Assembly: GCA_037957365.1 (NCBI GenBank)
Contig: JARHVA010008366.1
Span: 35,001-99,000 of the forward strand
Direction of reading: 5' to 3'
DNA from: Torreya grandis
Lineage: Eukaryota; Streptophyta; Pinopsida; Cupressales; Taxaceae
DNA: 64,000 nucleotides
Made by a program: the position numbers and the translations under genes. Of this stretch, positions 41,909 to 54,849 are shown in pieces (position 1 is the first letter of the stretch; each line of letters begins with the position of its first letter). The notes under the pieces are model-generated. The model saw only the letters and a program-made list of their open reading frames with translations. It searched no databases and was not told the DNA's origin.

Positions 41909-43106
41909 TGTAGTGTTTGATTACAAAGATTGTTAGTCAAACATTAGTCATTAATAACACAAAATAATGCATAATAACTAATAATATAGGCCAACCTTTT
42001 CAATAGAGGTTTAAAATGAGAATAAGAATCATTTGAAAGAAATCACATATGCTTATTTTCTTCCCAAGTTATTTCACCAACCAAAAGTTGATCCAAACAT
42101 AGTTTTATCCTTAATTTGGTGTTCTTATCTTTGTCAATATTGGATTCCAAGCTCCTCTATCATCTCAAGATAACCATGAATAATCTAGGCTCAATATAAG
42201 AAATAAAATCTATGCATATAAAATTAATCTATCCTATTACAAATAAATAATTTATCAAAATACACAAATGACTTGTAGAGATAATCCTACATTATAAGTT
42301 TACATAATTTAAGCTTAAAAATGATATTATATGCCCTTCTATTTATAGGATTTTGGATTTGATCAAGATCAACCATGACCATCCATCTCAATATTAAGAT
42401 GTATGGCCATGAATTTAAATAATATTGCATAATTAATACATAAATATCCTCATAAATATTTAGGAAGAAGAGGCATTAATTAGGCATGGGTGCCCATAAA
42501 CCTGATATTTATTGCATTTATGGTATATGGATGCCACACTATTGATCATGTCATTAGGTGATGTAGATATTCAAAATCATTTTCAAATAAAGAAATATTC
42601 AATTTTCTCCATGAAATTCTTACTAAATCTCTTAATTTGAGTTAATTTTCTTAATTAAGATTAATCAACTCTAGTGTAATTCTTTGGAAAATAGTACACA
42701 ATTAATCAAAATGGTCAAAAAGTCATATTAATAGGTCAAAATTTGAATCAAGAGGAATTTAAAGGTGATGTTAGATGTGTATATATTGTTATCCCATTTA
42801 AGATGTTTCTAAAATAAAATAAAATAGATATGTGATGTGTACTAATGAATTAGAAGAAAAGAGTGATCTAGATCACCTAAAATTGAAATCATCATTTCGA
42901 ATCAAAAATGCTTTGAGAAAATTTCGGAATCACATAAAATGAATTACCCTATTTAGGGTTGAATTATCCTAAATAAACATTTATATACAACAATATTGAA
43001 CCATTTAGTGTGTTTTAATGATTTTGGCCTAAATTGAGTATTTGAGTGTAATTCGACTAAGATTGACAATTTCAATACAAATGGTGTTAGGAATTGGATG
43101 TGTACA
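41909..43106 (-). repeat. Right LTR (5' LTR) of the Tat-type element
   Basis: It runs TGTAGTGTTTGATTAC to GGATGTGTACA, colinear with 7654-8850, and is adjacent to the primer site on its left. Unexpectedly it is followed on the right by a polypurine tract and about 100 bp of element 3' sequence instead of unrelated flank. Confidence 0.88.
42336..42348 (-). promoter_or_regulatory. TATA box in the right LTR
   Basis: Minus strand CTATAAATAGAAG, identical to the box in the inverted copy at 44941. This would be the element's own promoter, since it lies in its 5' LTR. Confidence 0.62.
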
Positions 43107-44183
43107 TTTTGCCCCTATTTGAGAAGGTGTAGTGAGACATTAAAATGAAGAAATGTTTTTCAAAGAAAAGAGTTATCAAGAAGAAATTATAAATGACCCA
43201 TGATGCCCCAATAGGTTTAACACTCTAATTCTATGTTAGGCGTGCATCTCTTGGCATATATCATGAGTCTAATCAAACCTCAGTCAAATTTTGTCATCCC
43301 TAATTCCATTCTCTCCCATATTTTTGGTGAAATACATTAGATTGAGGTCCTTTTGGAATATGTAGGTATTTCTTGGATATGTGATGTATCTTGGGTCAGC
43401 TTGGCCATCTTCACTTTCTTTTTAAATCTTTTTCATCACTTTGTGTATTCTCATATGCATAATTTTTTGTCTTTTTAAAATCCATTCTGCCATCACATAT
43501 ATGTTTATGCCTACTCATTTTTAATATATGTAATATGTTATCTCTTTGATCTATTTATTTCTAATTCATCCATGCTGGGGAATAATATTTTCACCTACCA
43601 TAAGAATCAAATCAGCCCTATAGGGGCAAACCAATCTTTATCAATGATCACAATCTACCCTACTAGGGCAACATTGTTTTATCATGATTATAATTTATCT
43701 AATGGAGTGAATTATTATTTATTCCATATTTGGAGGCCATGTTATCCTTTTCCTCTAATTCTAAGCTCTATGGCCTTTTTCCCTCATTTTGGTAATATTT
43801 TAGTGTGAAACATGTCTCACGATTGATCAATTTTGAAGCATGCAATTTTCCAGGGAGCTTTGGGTGTCTTCAAAGTGTGTTGCTTCTATTTTTGGATTAT
43901 ATCCTTCCTATTACCTTGGTCTTTGGGGACCATTATATTATAATTATATTTTTATCATTGATGGAATCAATGTGTGCAAGAATTATCTCATCTGTATCTA
44001 TTTTGTTTCATGATTTAATCTCACTTTCTCTCTTTTTAAGAGTCCATCATTCTCTTTCATCCTTGTATGTCCTCTTGAGGGGGAATCAAGGGTCATTTAT
44101 AATTTATTCTTGAAAAATATTTTATTTTAAAAGACTTTTATTTTATTAAATGTCTCATTATTCCTTTTTCAATAGGGATAAAA
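43107..44183. repeat. Head-to-head joined 3' untranslated sequence of the Tat-type element
   Basis: 43107-43205 matches 8851-8955 in direct orientation (polypurine tract, then TTTGAGAAGGTGTAGT). At about 43206 the sequence switches, and 43206-44183 is the reverse complement of about 8851-9828, ending in AATAGGGATAAAA directly before another LTR. The frames at 43572-43808 and 43805-44113 are shadows of this non-coding DNA. The switch makes a large inverted repeat with arms of about 1.3 kb. Confidence 0.78.
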
Positions 44184-45379
44184 TGTAGACATCCAATTCC
44201 TAACATTATTTGCATTAAAATTATCAATCTTACTCGAATTGCACTCAAATGCTCAATTTAGGGAAAAATCACTAAAATGTGTTAAATGGTTTGAGCATGC
44301 TATATACAAGTGTAAATTTAGGATAATGTATACCTAGATGGGGTAATTCATTTTATGTGATTCCTAACTTTTCTCAAATCATTTTGAGTCAAAATGATGA
44401 TTTTGTATTTTAGTGCTCTAGATCACACTTTTCTTCTAATTCATTAGTACACATCGCATACCTTTGATATTTTGTGTTGGTAACATCCTAAATGGGATAA
44501 TGGTCCATACAAATCTAACATCACCTTTTAATCCATCCTAATTCAAATTATGACCTGGTAGTGTGACTTTCTAACTAGTTTGATTATTTGTGCACCATTT
44601 TCTAAAGAATTGCATTATAGTTGATTAATCTTACTTAGGTAAATCAACTAAAATTAAGAGATTAAGTAATAATTCCATAGAATAAATTGAATAATTATTT
44701 ATTGGAAAATTATTTTGAATATTTTCATCACCTAATGACGTGATCACTGGGGTGGCATCCATAAGCCATAAATGGAAAAAATATCAGGTTTATGGGCACT
44801 CATGCTTAATTAATGTCTCTTCTTCCCAAATATTTATGGGGATATTTATGGATTAATTATGTAATATTAGATTAATTCATGGTCACACATATTCATCTTA
44901 ATATGGATGATCATGGTTAATCCTAATTGAATCCAAAATTCTATAAATAGAAGGGCATATAACATCATTTTTAAGCTTAAATTGTGTAAACTTATAATGC
45001 AATATTCTCTCTACAAGTCATTTGTGTATTTTTATAAATGATTTATTGTAATAGGATAATTTCATTTGATAGGCATATATTTGATTTATTATCTTAAGCC
45101 TAGATTATACCTGGTGATCTTGAGATGATGGAGGAGATTGGAATCCATTGTTGATAAAGACAAGAACACCAAATCAAGGGGGAAAACACATTTGGAGCCA
45201 CTTTTGGATGGTGGAATCACTTAGGAAGGTAATATGAATATGTTATTTCTTTCAAATGATTCTAATTATCATTTTCAAACCTCATTGAGTAGGTTAGAAT
45301 AAATTGTTAGTTATTATCCATTATTTTATATTTTTCATGACTAATGTTTTATTAACAATATTTGTAATCCAACACTATA
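44184..45379 (+). repeat. Inverted (plus-strand) LTR of the Tat-type family
   Basis: It starts TGTAGACATCCAATTCC and ends CCAACACTATA. At 1196 bp it is the reverse complement of the LTR at 41909-43106 with substitutions. It is preceded by a polypurine tract, so it is the 3' LTR of a plus-strand copy whose upstream part is missing. Confidence 0.85.
44941..44953 (+). promoter_or_regulatory. TATA box in the inverted LTR
   Basis: CTATAAATAGAAG, 757 bp from the LTR start. The box is conserved in all three LTR copies of the family. Confidence 0.6.
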
Positions 45380-45499
45380 ATAAGAATCTCAAACCATTTA
45401 TTGTGTTTTAGTGATTTTGGCCTAAATTGAGAACTTTAGTGTAATTCAAGTAAGATTGACAATTTCAACACAAATGGTGTTAGGAATTAGATGTCTAAA
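45380..45499 (-). repeat. 120-bp terminal fragment of a further Tat-family LTR
   Basis: AACCATTTATTGTG to GGAATTAGATGTCTA matches 42996-43104 in direct orientation. It is the U3 end of a third minus-strand LTR, cut exactly where the inverted LTR ends, as if a plus-strand copy had integrated into it. Confidence 0.78.
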
Positions 45500-48115
45500 A
45501 TATTCTTCTTAACTTATTTGGTTTTATCTTTCAAAATTTAACCATAAGTTTGTTTGCTCAAGCCTTACTTGTACAACTCTATTATTTTTCATAAATTTTT
45601 GGGTGAAGGTTTTGATACCTTATCCTAAAGTAGGACATATTTTTTCCCTTCATGTTGCATATTCTGATTTACATTTTATTCATACTCCTAAGAGATTAAT
45701 GGTAGGCACATCTATCACTGTCACCCCTTTTTCCTTCTTGGAAAGATTGGGTTTTCCATCATGAGTTTGAGTCCCAAACCCAAAATTTATGCTAGTCTCC
45801 CAAATCCTTTCTAAAATTCTCAGCCTCAACCTTTAATGCATTCCATTATTCCATCTATTTTATGATAAGCCTTACCTAGTGCTATATCTTATTCCTCCAA
45901 CTCTATCAATTTTAAATTGAAATTTAAATGAAGGACTGAGGTGTATTTCCTGTAATTATTCTATTTAGGGTACTTGATGGAGACTAAGAAGTCTTCCTCT
46001 AGTCTTCCTCTATGTTCTTAACCCTCTTCTCTTTGGGACTATAAACAGTTTGAGCTTTGTGTTAGCCATATTTGGCCTCATGTATGATCTCTACCAATTG
46101 GGAAATTTTAGAATGGACTTCAACCCAATATGTTTTAGAATATTCATGAATTTAATCCATAATATACTCTAACTTATAAAGGTCCTCCTTAGAATCCTCC
46201 ACAAACAATTTATTCATAGGATACAATTTCCTTTCCACTCAAAACTTTCCTTCTCTTTTGTATGAGAAAAATTAAACCTTGGTGGATGAGATCACTTGTA
46301 TAATTTGATTTAAAACTATTTATCATAATTTTAGTGATTTGAACAAGAAATATAGAAAAATAATTCTATCTCATTTAAATTCATTTAAGATCATAAAGTG
46401 TGAGAGAAGATGACATAAAATTTACCTTTTGAGCATTATATATTTAATAATTTAAAAGAATATGTCTAGCCAATACTTTTATAGCTTCATCCTTGGGAAG
46501 TCTTTCTTCTTAGTGATGATGTCCACATAGGAATTAAAAAATTTGTTGGTTCCTAGTTGTAGACCTCATACACTCATCCTTGCACACTTGAAATAAAATG
46601 GTAAGTAATGATGGAAAACATGTTAGTATGCCATTGTATCTAGGGAAGTGTTTGGCTTCAAGATTATATCGAATGTAGGAAATGACTAAGAGGCACTTAA
46701 AAAGGGTATGGTCAACTCCCTGTAAATTTTGGCTCTACCTAAACCAAGGTGAGAGGACCTATGGGGTAGCTTGATCACGTGGAGAGATTCTACATTTCAA
46801 CCTCCATGGGGATTTTTGGCACAAGGAAACAATATGACCAAGGCATAACCAAGTATACACACTTCACCCATGAAGGGTTGTCACATATAATGCACAAATT
46901 CTCTAATTCATACATAATCTACTAATGATAGATGAAATTATGACTTCAATCATCATTCTAAAGAATCTTCAATAATAAGGGGTTGAATAAAAAGACTGCA
47001 ATGCTAAGATTTAAAGCACACACTACAAACACATTTCAAAAATGATATAAATTATGCATTTTAAAGGAAAATACCACTTATAGTATGCAAGGGGTGTATT
47101 ATTTCTAGGGTAGGATAGGGTAGGACAAGTTAGATAATTATAAAATGGAGGGTGGCATGTTGGTGGATTTCAAACAATAGGATATTAGCAGTATTTCATG
47201 ACAATATTTCCTAGCAAAAATGTAGAAAAAAAACTTCAAATGCATGATAATGGTAAATAAAATATGATCACTAAGAGACTAGAACATACACTAAAACTAA
47301 TCTTGTAAATGCCTTTCCCTATTGAATCCATAAACTTAGGATACCCTAACAAGTTATTCAGCAACCAATTTTAAAGTAATGTAAAAAGGGATTTATAATC
47401 TAGATCAAAACCCAAAATGACAACCAAATAATGGGCATAAAACAAGATATCTAGTCAACAATATTTTCAAAACAAGTCACTACACTTCATCAATAGGAAA
47501 AAACAAATAACCACAAGCATTTTCATTAACTTTAAAATAAATATTACACACATCAGTACTTCAAAATGATACCAAGGGGACAAGCCTAGTTAAATTTCCC
47601 TTTTGATAAGGGAGACTAAAATATGCTCTCAAAGCTTGCTAATGGATGTATAGCTGCAACCACCTTAGCAAGGAAGATAAAATCTACACACAATAATTCA
47701 TCCCAAATTTTTTTTTGTAGAACCTAGAGTTAGAGGAAATGGACACCTAGAACAATGACCGATAACAAAACCAATAGGCAACACCAACTAACCTAATGGC
47801 AAACCAACCCCTTGAATAGAAGAGATTCCCTCTATTTATACATTTTCAAATCTAGAACTATGGGTCACAACTTTGAAAATTGTAAAATAAACTTCTAAGT
47901 CTACCAAGATACTTCCAATTAGAAAATATTCCCTTACCACACATAAAATCTTCATCTATTAGCAATAAAAATCATTTCTCTAATTACCTCTACAAATAAT
48001 GATGAAGATATGAAAAAAAATATTTGATTTCATGGGGGAGATGCCTTTCACATAGGCTAGAAAGAGAATATTCATGGTAGAGGGCTGAACAAACTTTATC
48101 TTTATGTATAAATAC
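45500..48115. other. Unassigned intergenic DNA
   Basis: No recognisable gene. Minus-strand translation of 45700-46080 gives coding-like but stop-interrupted stretches (for example TQTHDGKPNLSKKEKGVTVI) that I cannot assign. 46690-46860 is slightly more GC-rich. The rest is stop-rich in all frames. Confidence 0.4.
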
Positions 48116-48343
48116 CTAAAGATTCCCTTGACCACTTAATTTCACAACTAAAAACTCTTGGATAGCTTCCCTTCCTCTCATGCATGTCATGGAACAACTT
48201 GCTATTTTAATGATTTTTGAGGAATGTTCTAGATCCATGGCTATTTTAATGATGTTGTTTGGAGTGGCCCACCTCTGATTTATAGACCTAAAATATCTCT
48301 CTAATGGAGGAACTTGGACAAGCATAACAATGAAACAATGCAA
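48116..48343 (-). CDS. Hypothetical 75-codon frame, unrecognised; possible gene or transposon fragment
   Basis: The minus-strand frame is free of stops for 75 codons and has a balanced, protein-like composition (VPPLERYFRSINQRW, IKIAMDLEHSSKIIKI, MRGREAIQEFLVVKL). It lacks the low complexity of the neighbouring frames. I recognise no family and see no clear continuation upstream. In such AT-rich, stop-dense DNA it may be a relic of an exon or of a retroelement. Chance cannot be excluded. Confidence 0.25.
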   Translation of the reverse strand: MHCFIVMLVQVPPLERYFRSINQRWATPNNIIKIAMDLEHSSKIIKIASCSMTCMRGREAIQEFLVVKLSGQGNL

Positions 48344-48599
48344 GAGACTTAGGTAATTTTTAACTTTTCACCTTTTAGTTCCAACTTATTTTTGACATTT
48401 TGAATTTTGAAAATTTTCCTTTTTCACATCTAGCCTTTTACGGTTTATCTCAGATATATTTAATACAATAATGCAATAGTTTCAACCTTGGGGTTACCAT
48501 GCCTCATTTTTTAATTTACCAAGTTAACTTGCTTCCGATGGTACAAGCTTAGTTAATTGACTTATACAAGGTCCTATAATATGATGTGTATGCCTATGT

Positions 48600-49420
48600 G
48601 GCATATCCATGTCACATCTTCTCACCAATATATTTAATTTATATAGACTTCAACATTACTTGTATCCATATATAGTTGAACTTTGTTGAAATATCCATGA
48701 TCATATTACACCATTAGATCTACTCATCTAAGAAAATGTATACCATAGATCTATGTCTAGCTCATGTGGTTATGACACGTATCACTACCACGTTCAACTT
48801 GGACCCTTTGAAAATTCCACCATGGTTCACACCATTGGATCTATGTACATGGATCGATGTGAACTATCTATCTTGATCTAAAAGACTAAACACTATTGGT
48901 CACTATCTTTAGCCCTAAGGTCATGCCACTTGGTAGCCCCATGTCATTCTACATCTTTCACTATAAATTATGCCTAGGATAGCATGCTTCTACCACATGG
49001 TGGTCTTGCATTAATTTCAAGCTTTGTTGAAAATCCCACTCTCATTTTACACTGTTAGATCATCCTCACCTAAGAAAATGCATACCATTAATTCTTGAAA
49101 GAAGATCAAGATTGAATCTATGGCATGTAGCTATGTCAATTGTCTTTTTGTGCTCACTAACAACTTCATTGAAAATTTTAGCATCATCTCACATCGTTGA
49201 TCTCGTTGGCATGGATCAAACATGGACCATCAATCTCTATCTATAGGCCCCAATCCTTTGATCTATGCTCTATCAAATTTTTGATAAGTTTACATGATGG
49301 TGACACTTGTCACCATCTCTCTCATCCTAGGGATTTGTTTGAAATATTGGCCTTATAGATACCATCAATCAGGATCTGTACACTGTCATGTATCATCAAT
49401 TAATGGGAACTTGCTTGACT
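48600..49420 (+). repeat. Degenerate satellite-like repeats built on TTGAAAATNCCACCAT...ACACCATTGGATC
   Basis: A block of about 75 bp recurs at about 48670, 48802, 49017, 49160 and 49331. Each copy has a TTTGTTGAAAAT-like start, CACACCATTAGATC/CACACCATTGGATC in the middle and ATGTATACCAT or ATGGATC near the end. Two copies share CACCTAAGAAAATGCATACC/CATCTAAGAAAATGTATACC. Spacing is irregular (132-215 bp). No coding content. Confidence 0.6.
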
Positions 49421-49499
49421 TTTAATCATTCTTTGTGATCTCAATGCTTAGGAGATTTAGGTAAATTTATTCAAAGCTAATGGTCATTGCACCTTTTAA

Positions 49500-50410
49500 C
49501 TTTTAGGACCTCTATCTTTGAAAAAAAAATTGTGGGATTTTCATGCCATAATAATTGTTGTGGGCCTTTTATGCCACAAGAATTGTTGTGGGACTTTTTT
49601 TATTTTCAGCACTTTTGCTCCTGGGCCCTTTGTCTATCAGGTTAATTATTTTATACATTTTGTTTGGGATAATTTTCCCAAATAAATTATCTATCTTAGA
49701 TACTTTCCCATATAAATTAATCCTTTGGAATCTTTGTCTTTGTCATGACAATTGTTTCAGACAAAATGTCTGAAACAATTTCCTTGAAAAAATTGACCTT
49801 TGCACTTTTCCTGAAGAAAATGGACTTAATAATTTTGAGAAAGGAATTGTAATTCTCATTTTTTCTGAAGAGTATTAATTTTTTCAATATTTTTATGTGT
49901 GAAAAATTCCTAAAGGGCAAGTGCCCTTCAAACTTTTTACCATAGACAAAAAGTTGGAAACAAATAAGGACTTTACTTTTTCCCAACACAAAGCAATTTT
50001 TTCAAACTTTTTACATGGGAAAAATGCCCAAAGGAATTAACCCTTCAAACTTTTCGCATAAGCAAAAATTACCAAAACAAATAAGGATTTTGTATTTTTT
50101 TTTTTTTGAACAATGTCATTTCATTGGGCTTTTTGTGCAAATAAAATGCCCACAAGAATTTGGCTTTTGGACCTTTTTGTAGCAGACAAAATTTCTAATG
50201 TAAATGGGATTTCTTGTGAAAACTTTGGCCAAGACATTGAATTTATTCAAAAATTTTGTCGTGGATAAACTGTCTAATAGAAATAAGTCTTTACAATTTT
50301 TTTTAAGACAAAAATCCCAAAGACCTATTTCTATCAGACATTGTGTTCACACAAAAAACCAAACAAAGTCTAAGAGAAAAAAAACATACACTAAGCAAAG
50401 ACCAAATTAG
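49500..50410. repeat. Degenerate low-complexity repeat zone
   Basis: Short phrases recur irregularly: TTGTGGGACTTTT/TTGTGGGCCTTTTATGCC (49530-49600), CCTTCAAACTTTTTAC (49927, 50003, 50045), and AGACAAAAT.TCTAATGTAAATGGGA-like units (49760, 50180, 50270). Runs of T and A are frequent. Open frames here are shadows of this composition. Confidence 0.45.
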
Positions 50411-51049
50411 GACTTATGCAATTTAACATACAAATGACATAACATATAATGAACATTCAAAAATAGGACTTGGGTTGAGGACTTAGGATTTTATACTTGA
50501 CAAGGGACCAATTGCTTCAATGCAATTTTGGGCACTAATAAAATTTATTCAAGACCTCCTATTTTTTGCATTTATCCTTAAATTCTTTGGTACCATATTA
50601 GCTCATGTTAGTCACCTCTATGATCAAATATTCTAATATTTTAATCTATACACCTCTCATTCACACTTTCCTATGGTACTATCCTGAGGAATAATAGTTT
50701 AACACCTCATCATATCCAAATATTCTAATCATGAGCTCAATTAGACCACCATCTTCCAATTTGTGCCCAATTTTGTGGTTTTCCTTTACTTAAACATAAG
50801 ACATGGGTTCAATTTTTCCCCTATGCCTCCCATCACAACCTTATTTCTCTTTTTCAAACTCAAGATATAAACCACAATTTATGGTAAATTCAACTACTTC
50901 ACCTTAGTGATCTATGTTATATAGATAATGGAGCTTCCACACCTCACCTTACTCACACACATCACCCTTAACAAGTAATGATAATATGGTTTTTTTGTAT
51001 TTATAATTAATTAATATAGGTCTAATAATTTGTGTTTGTTTACCATATG
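50411..51049. other. Unassigned AT-rich DNA
   Basis: No gene or clear repeat seen. It may be the 3' flank of the minus-strand LINE fragment. Confidence 0.4.
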
Positions 51050-52745
51050 AGTACAACCCTTCCTTGGATGTAATGATGGGTATATAAAAATTAACTATCA
51101 AGTTAACAATCTAAGGTGGAAAATCATCAACTTTTTACCATAAAAGAAAGTTTTTATTAAATACCCCAATATTATTCATCTCATTAGCTACCTTATTTCC
51201 CTCCCCAAACACATGGTCTATGGTGAATTCTTTGTAATATTCTAGTAACTCTTTTGAATCATTAATTTATTATTTGATAGACTAAGAGGGTTTTACCTTA
51301 CCAGAGAGGGTGCTGAGGATTTTAGAGAGTCCCCTTAAACCATCATGTTTATGATACCTAACTATACCACTAGTTGGATGCCTCATTAATCCACTTAGTC
51401 TTAGACACATGGTTGGTTTGAGATCCCATTGGCTTTACGTAGATGCTATGACACCCCCATCTAAGTCTTTAATGACCCTTCCCCCTATAGTTAGCACCTA
51501 CAGAGTATAAGATACATTTCATTGGCCTTGTGTAGGGAGTTTAGAGTTTAAATCCTAAAGGGCATAAAGAGTATCGTAGTTGATTGACATCACCTATAAA
51601 CTCTTCCACTTATTTAATCCTAATCCTTCCTCCTAATAGTCTTTGAATTTGATCTTGGGGATGATTTTGAATTCTAATATTTCCTTTAATTAGGGATTTT
51701 TTAAGGCTATTGGGTGTTATAAAAGCCAAGGGTCATCCCAAAATTTAACTTTTTCCCCATTTCCTACCCTCTATCTACTGGATTTTATTAATAGAATCTT
51801 GTTAGCTGAAGTGGATTTATAAAAGGTGGATCCATCACTTGTTCCATCATCCCAAAAAAAGACATCCTCATAGATGCCTTCCAAATAATTGGATTTAATT
51901 ATCTTAGTCCATTTATTATACTCCTTAATCACCTTAGAACCTTGTTTAGAAATGAGGGAATGATTCATAATATTGACCCTTTTAATTCCTAGTCCTCTAT
52001 TTTCTTTAGGAAGATAGAATTTTACTAAGCGACTAAAGATAATATGAATCTAGATTATACTCCTCTCTAGACAAAATTACAATATATTTTCTTCACTTTG
52101 TCAAAAATCTTACTAGGGATACAAAATAGAGACATTAAAAACATGAAATACATTGGATAAAAATTATTAGGAGATGAAGTTTTCTAGCTTGAGAAAGAAA
52201 ATGACCTTTCCATCCAGATAAATTCCTTTGGATTTTGTCTAGAATAGGATTATAGAAGGATGAGTGCATCCTACCACTAAATAAAAGCATCCCCAAGTAA
52301 GTAGAATGTAACTTTCTGATATGACATCCTATAATCCATACCAATTTATTCTACAATCCTTCTAAGGAGTTTATAAAAATAAAATGATCTTTTACTATTA
52401 TTTATACATTAGCCCTACATTGATTCATCATTCAAAAGGATTTTTTTGAAAAATTTGGCTTTGGATACTGTATCTTCACCCATCAATAATTTATCATCCA
52501 CAAACTATACATGGGTGACTAGGGGTATTCCCAAGGCTAATTTGACTCCTTTGATCAAGCCTTGCTTCCTAGATTTTTTTAACCTTCTATCTAGGATCTT
52601 AGCCAATATGATGAAGAGATATTGGGATAAAGGGCCCATTGCATTAATCCTCTCCCTACTAAAAAAACCCTTTTGGAACACCTTTAACCAGGATGGAAAA
52701 CTTTGGAATTTGTAATATTTTCCTAGTTTATCTTGAAGACTTTTT
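51050..52745 (-). pseudogene. 5'-truncated LINE, minus strand: RT end, zf-RVT region, RNase H
   Basis: Minus strand, right to left. RT has a MANVLG-like helix zone near 52620 and a FVDDKLLMGEDTVSKAK box at about 52510 (Asp pair intact), then STYLGMLLFSGRMHSSFYNP and LSGWKGHFLSQARKLHLL (52300-52160). An open frame at 51968-51771 ends near a block RVGNGEKVKFWDDPW (about 51770-51720), typical of the zone before the zf-RVT domain. The RNase H end at about 51230-51160 reads FTIDHVFGEGNKVANEM. Endonuclease and ORF1 are absent, as in a LINE that stopped copying early. Several stops and frameshifts. It is a different LINE family from the one at 10371. Its ends are approximate. Confidence 0.78.
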
Positions 52746-54849
52746 AATTATAATGGTGTTGGAGCTTTTATATTTGATATCTCCACATTATTTATTGAAA
52801 TGTAATATTGATTTTTATAAGTCACATGTGAATTTATTGTCACTTATTATTGATGTGAGATAATTTGAAACTATTATTTGAATTATAAATATACTAATGT
52901 TATATCATTGTTGCATTTCCTTTACCCAAAAATATCATGCCTAATTAGGAATTTCTAATTTTCCCCTTTCATCATATATGAATTATCATGATATTATCCA
53001 ACTCCAATAGGTGTGGATTGAGTATGTGATATATATTTATTTAAATGATTGAAGTTTAAATTTTGTATTTGATATTTTTTCATATCTACCATGTTGGTAT
53101 CATTTTCAACACTATCATTATAGTTTTGACCATTTCATCTTGATTTCTAAATTTACCACAAAGAAATATTGGGAAAAGGTTTTGGTTGTTCCATATTATC
53201 TTGTGGTTAATAATATATCATTTCTTTTTATGTTATGATTATTTCTTTATCCTTTTTAGTACTTAATTTTCCCACCTCATATTGTATATACTAAAATATA
53301 GTCTTTAATACTTGACAATGACAAGATTGATAGATATTTACCACATGACTTAAACACCTAAACAAGGTGATAATTCACCATCCTTTCACACTTGCATGTT
53401 ATTTTATGAGTCAACCACTATAATCTAATGTTATACACCTACGTGAACCTCATTTTTTAATTTAAACATGTTTAATATCATATAAAAATATCTATAGACA
53501 CTTAGAGTATTCCACCTATACGCAGATCAATTTTTATAGTTACAATCAATAATTATAGTTGAGAATGACTCACACCAATAAAAATAATCCCATCCCTAAT
53601 AATGAATTTTAAAAATCTAGGTCAAAAAAATCATTATCAATTAACAAATCCAATCATTAGCTACATACATGTAGTGAAGGAGCGTAATTTCATAATCAAT
53701 CTAGGTGGGAAAAATATGTGTGACTTGATCTCCCTCCTTGTAATATTAGATATGTAGGTAACAACTAATTATTAGTTGGGTGTGATTGGGTTCAACTCAA
53801 CCTATTATACTTACCCATTTTTTAAAATTTTCTATCCATCATAAGCACACCTCAAGGTTCAAAATCATAAACATAAAGAAAATGAAGATATTCAAAGGTG
53901 ACTGTGTAGTCATTATGTTGTAGTTCCACATAAGATAATACTGACTAAAAGTTTAATGACACATGATGATCCTGATCTAATCTTGTAGAACCATCACAAT
54001 ATTAATAATAGATTAGTTACTAAACCAAGTAAATCAAAGGAATGTTTATCCTTGTTTTACACTTAGAAAACATATCCATAGTTAAATAATCAATTAGAAA
54101 ACCTAAATATCATGATCTATTTAGTACTTTCCATATTTATCATATGCCCTTATCAAATGCAAATAATCAATTGTAAATAATTTACATTCAGATGTATGCT
54201 TGAATATCATATCTTATAATATGAATTATATTTCAAAATTATATCTTAATTAGATTGATCTAACCTCTTTATCTAAATTAGTGTAAAACATATTCGTAAA
54301 CACATACACATATTAAATAGTGTAAAGCCCCAGGTTTTCCTTTAGGTTTTCATCCTTCTAGGGTTTCATATTTCAAATTTAGGGTTTTTTATACCTAATT
54401 TTTCATTTTCCTTTCCCTTCTATACAAACTTATAAAATTATATCTTTTTCTTAAGGGTTTTACACTCTTTCTCCTATTAGTGTTTCGTCTATTACGGTTA
54501 TTTAGTTCATTAGCCACTTTTAGGACCAAAATGACTCTATTTTTTGGTCATATTAAGTGGATAAAAAATGTACTTTTATTTGTTAAAATACTATATGTAT
54601 TTTATAAAATTTGTAATTTACTATTTTTAGTAAATTTGTCATAGAGAATAAAAGGTGCACCTATTTATAAATTAATTTCTAGGTTTTATCTATATACTAA
54701 TTTTTATCAAAAACCTCTTTTGGATTCTATAAATTCATCATGGTTTTTTTTTTTTTTTTAATCCATGTTTGTTTGCTTAATTAGATTAGACCTTTCCTAT
54801 GTTGAAATAGCTTGTGTAAGGCATAATAAATAAAAAATGGATAATCAAT
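52746..54849. other. Unassigned AT-rich DNA
   Basis: No recognisable coding sequence or repeat. A block of AGGGTTTT-like phrases at 54330-54480 (GGTTTTCATCCTTCTAGGG, TTAGGGTTTTTTATACC) could be LTR or leader sequence of the gag-bearing element that follows, but no second copy was found in the window. Confidence 0.4.

Noticed and set aside
43572..44113. Two plus-strand frames (78 and 102 codons) suggesting a membrane protein gene.
   Set aside because: They lie in the inverted copy of the Tat 3' untranslated region; the matching region at 8864-9828 is non-coding.
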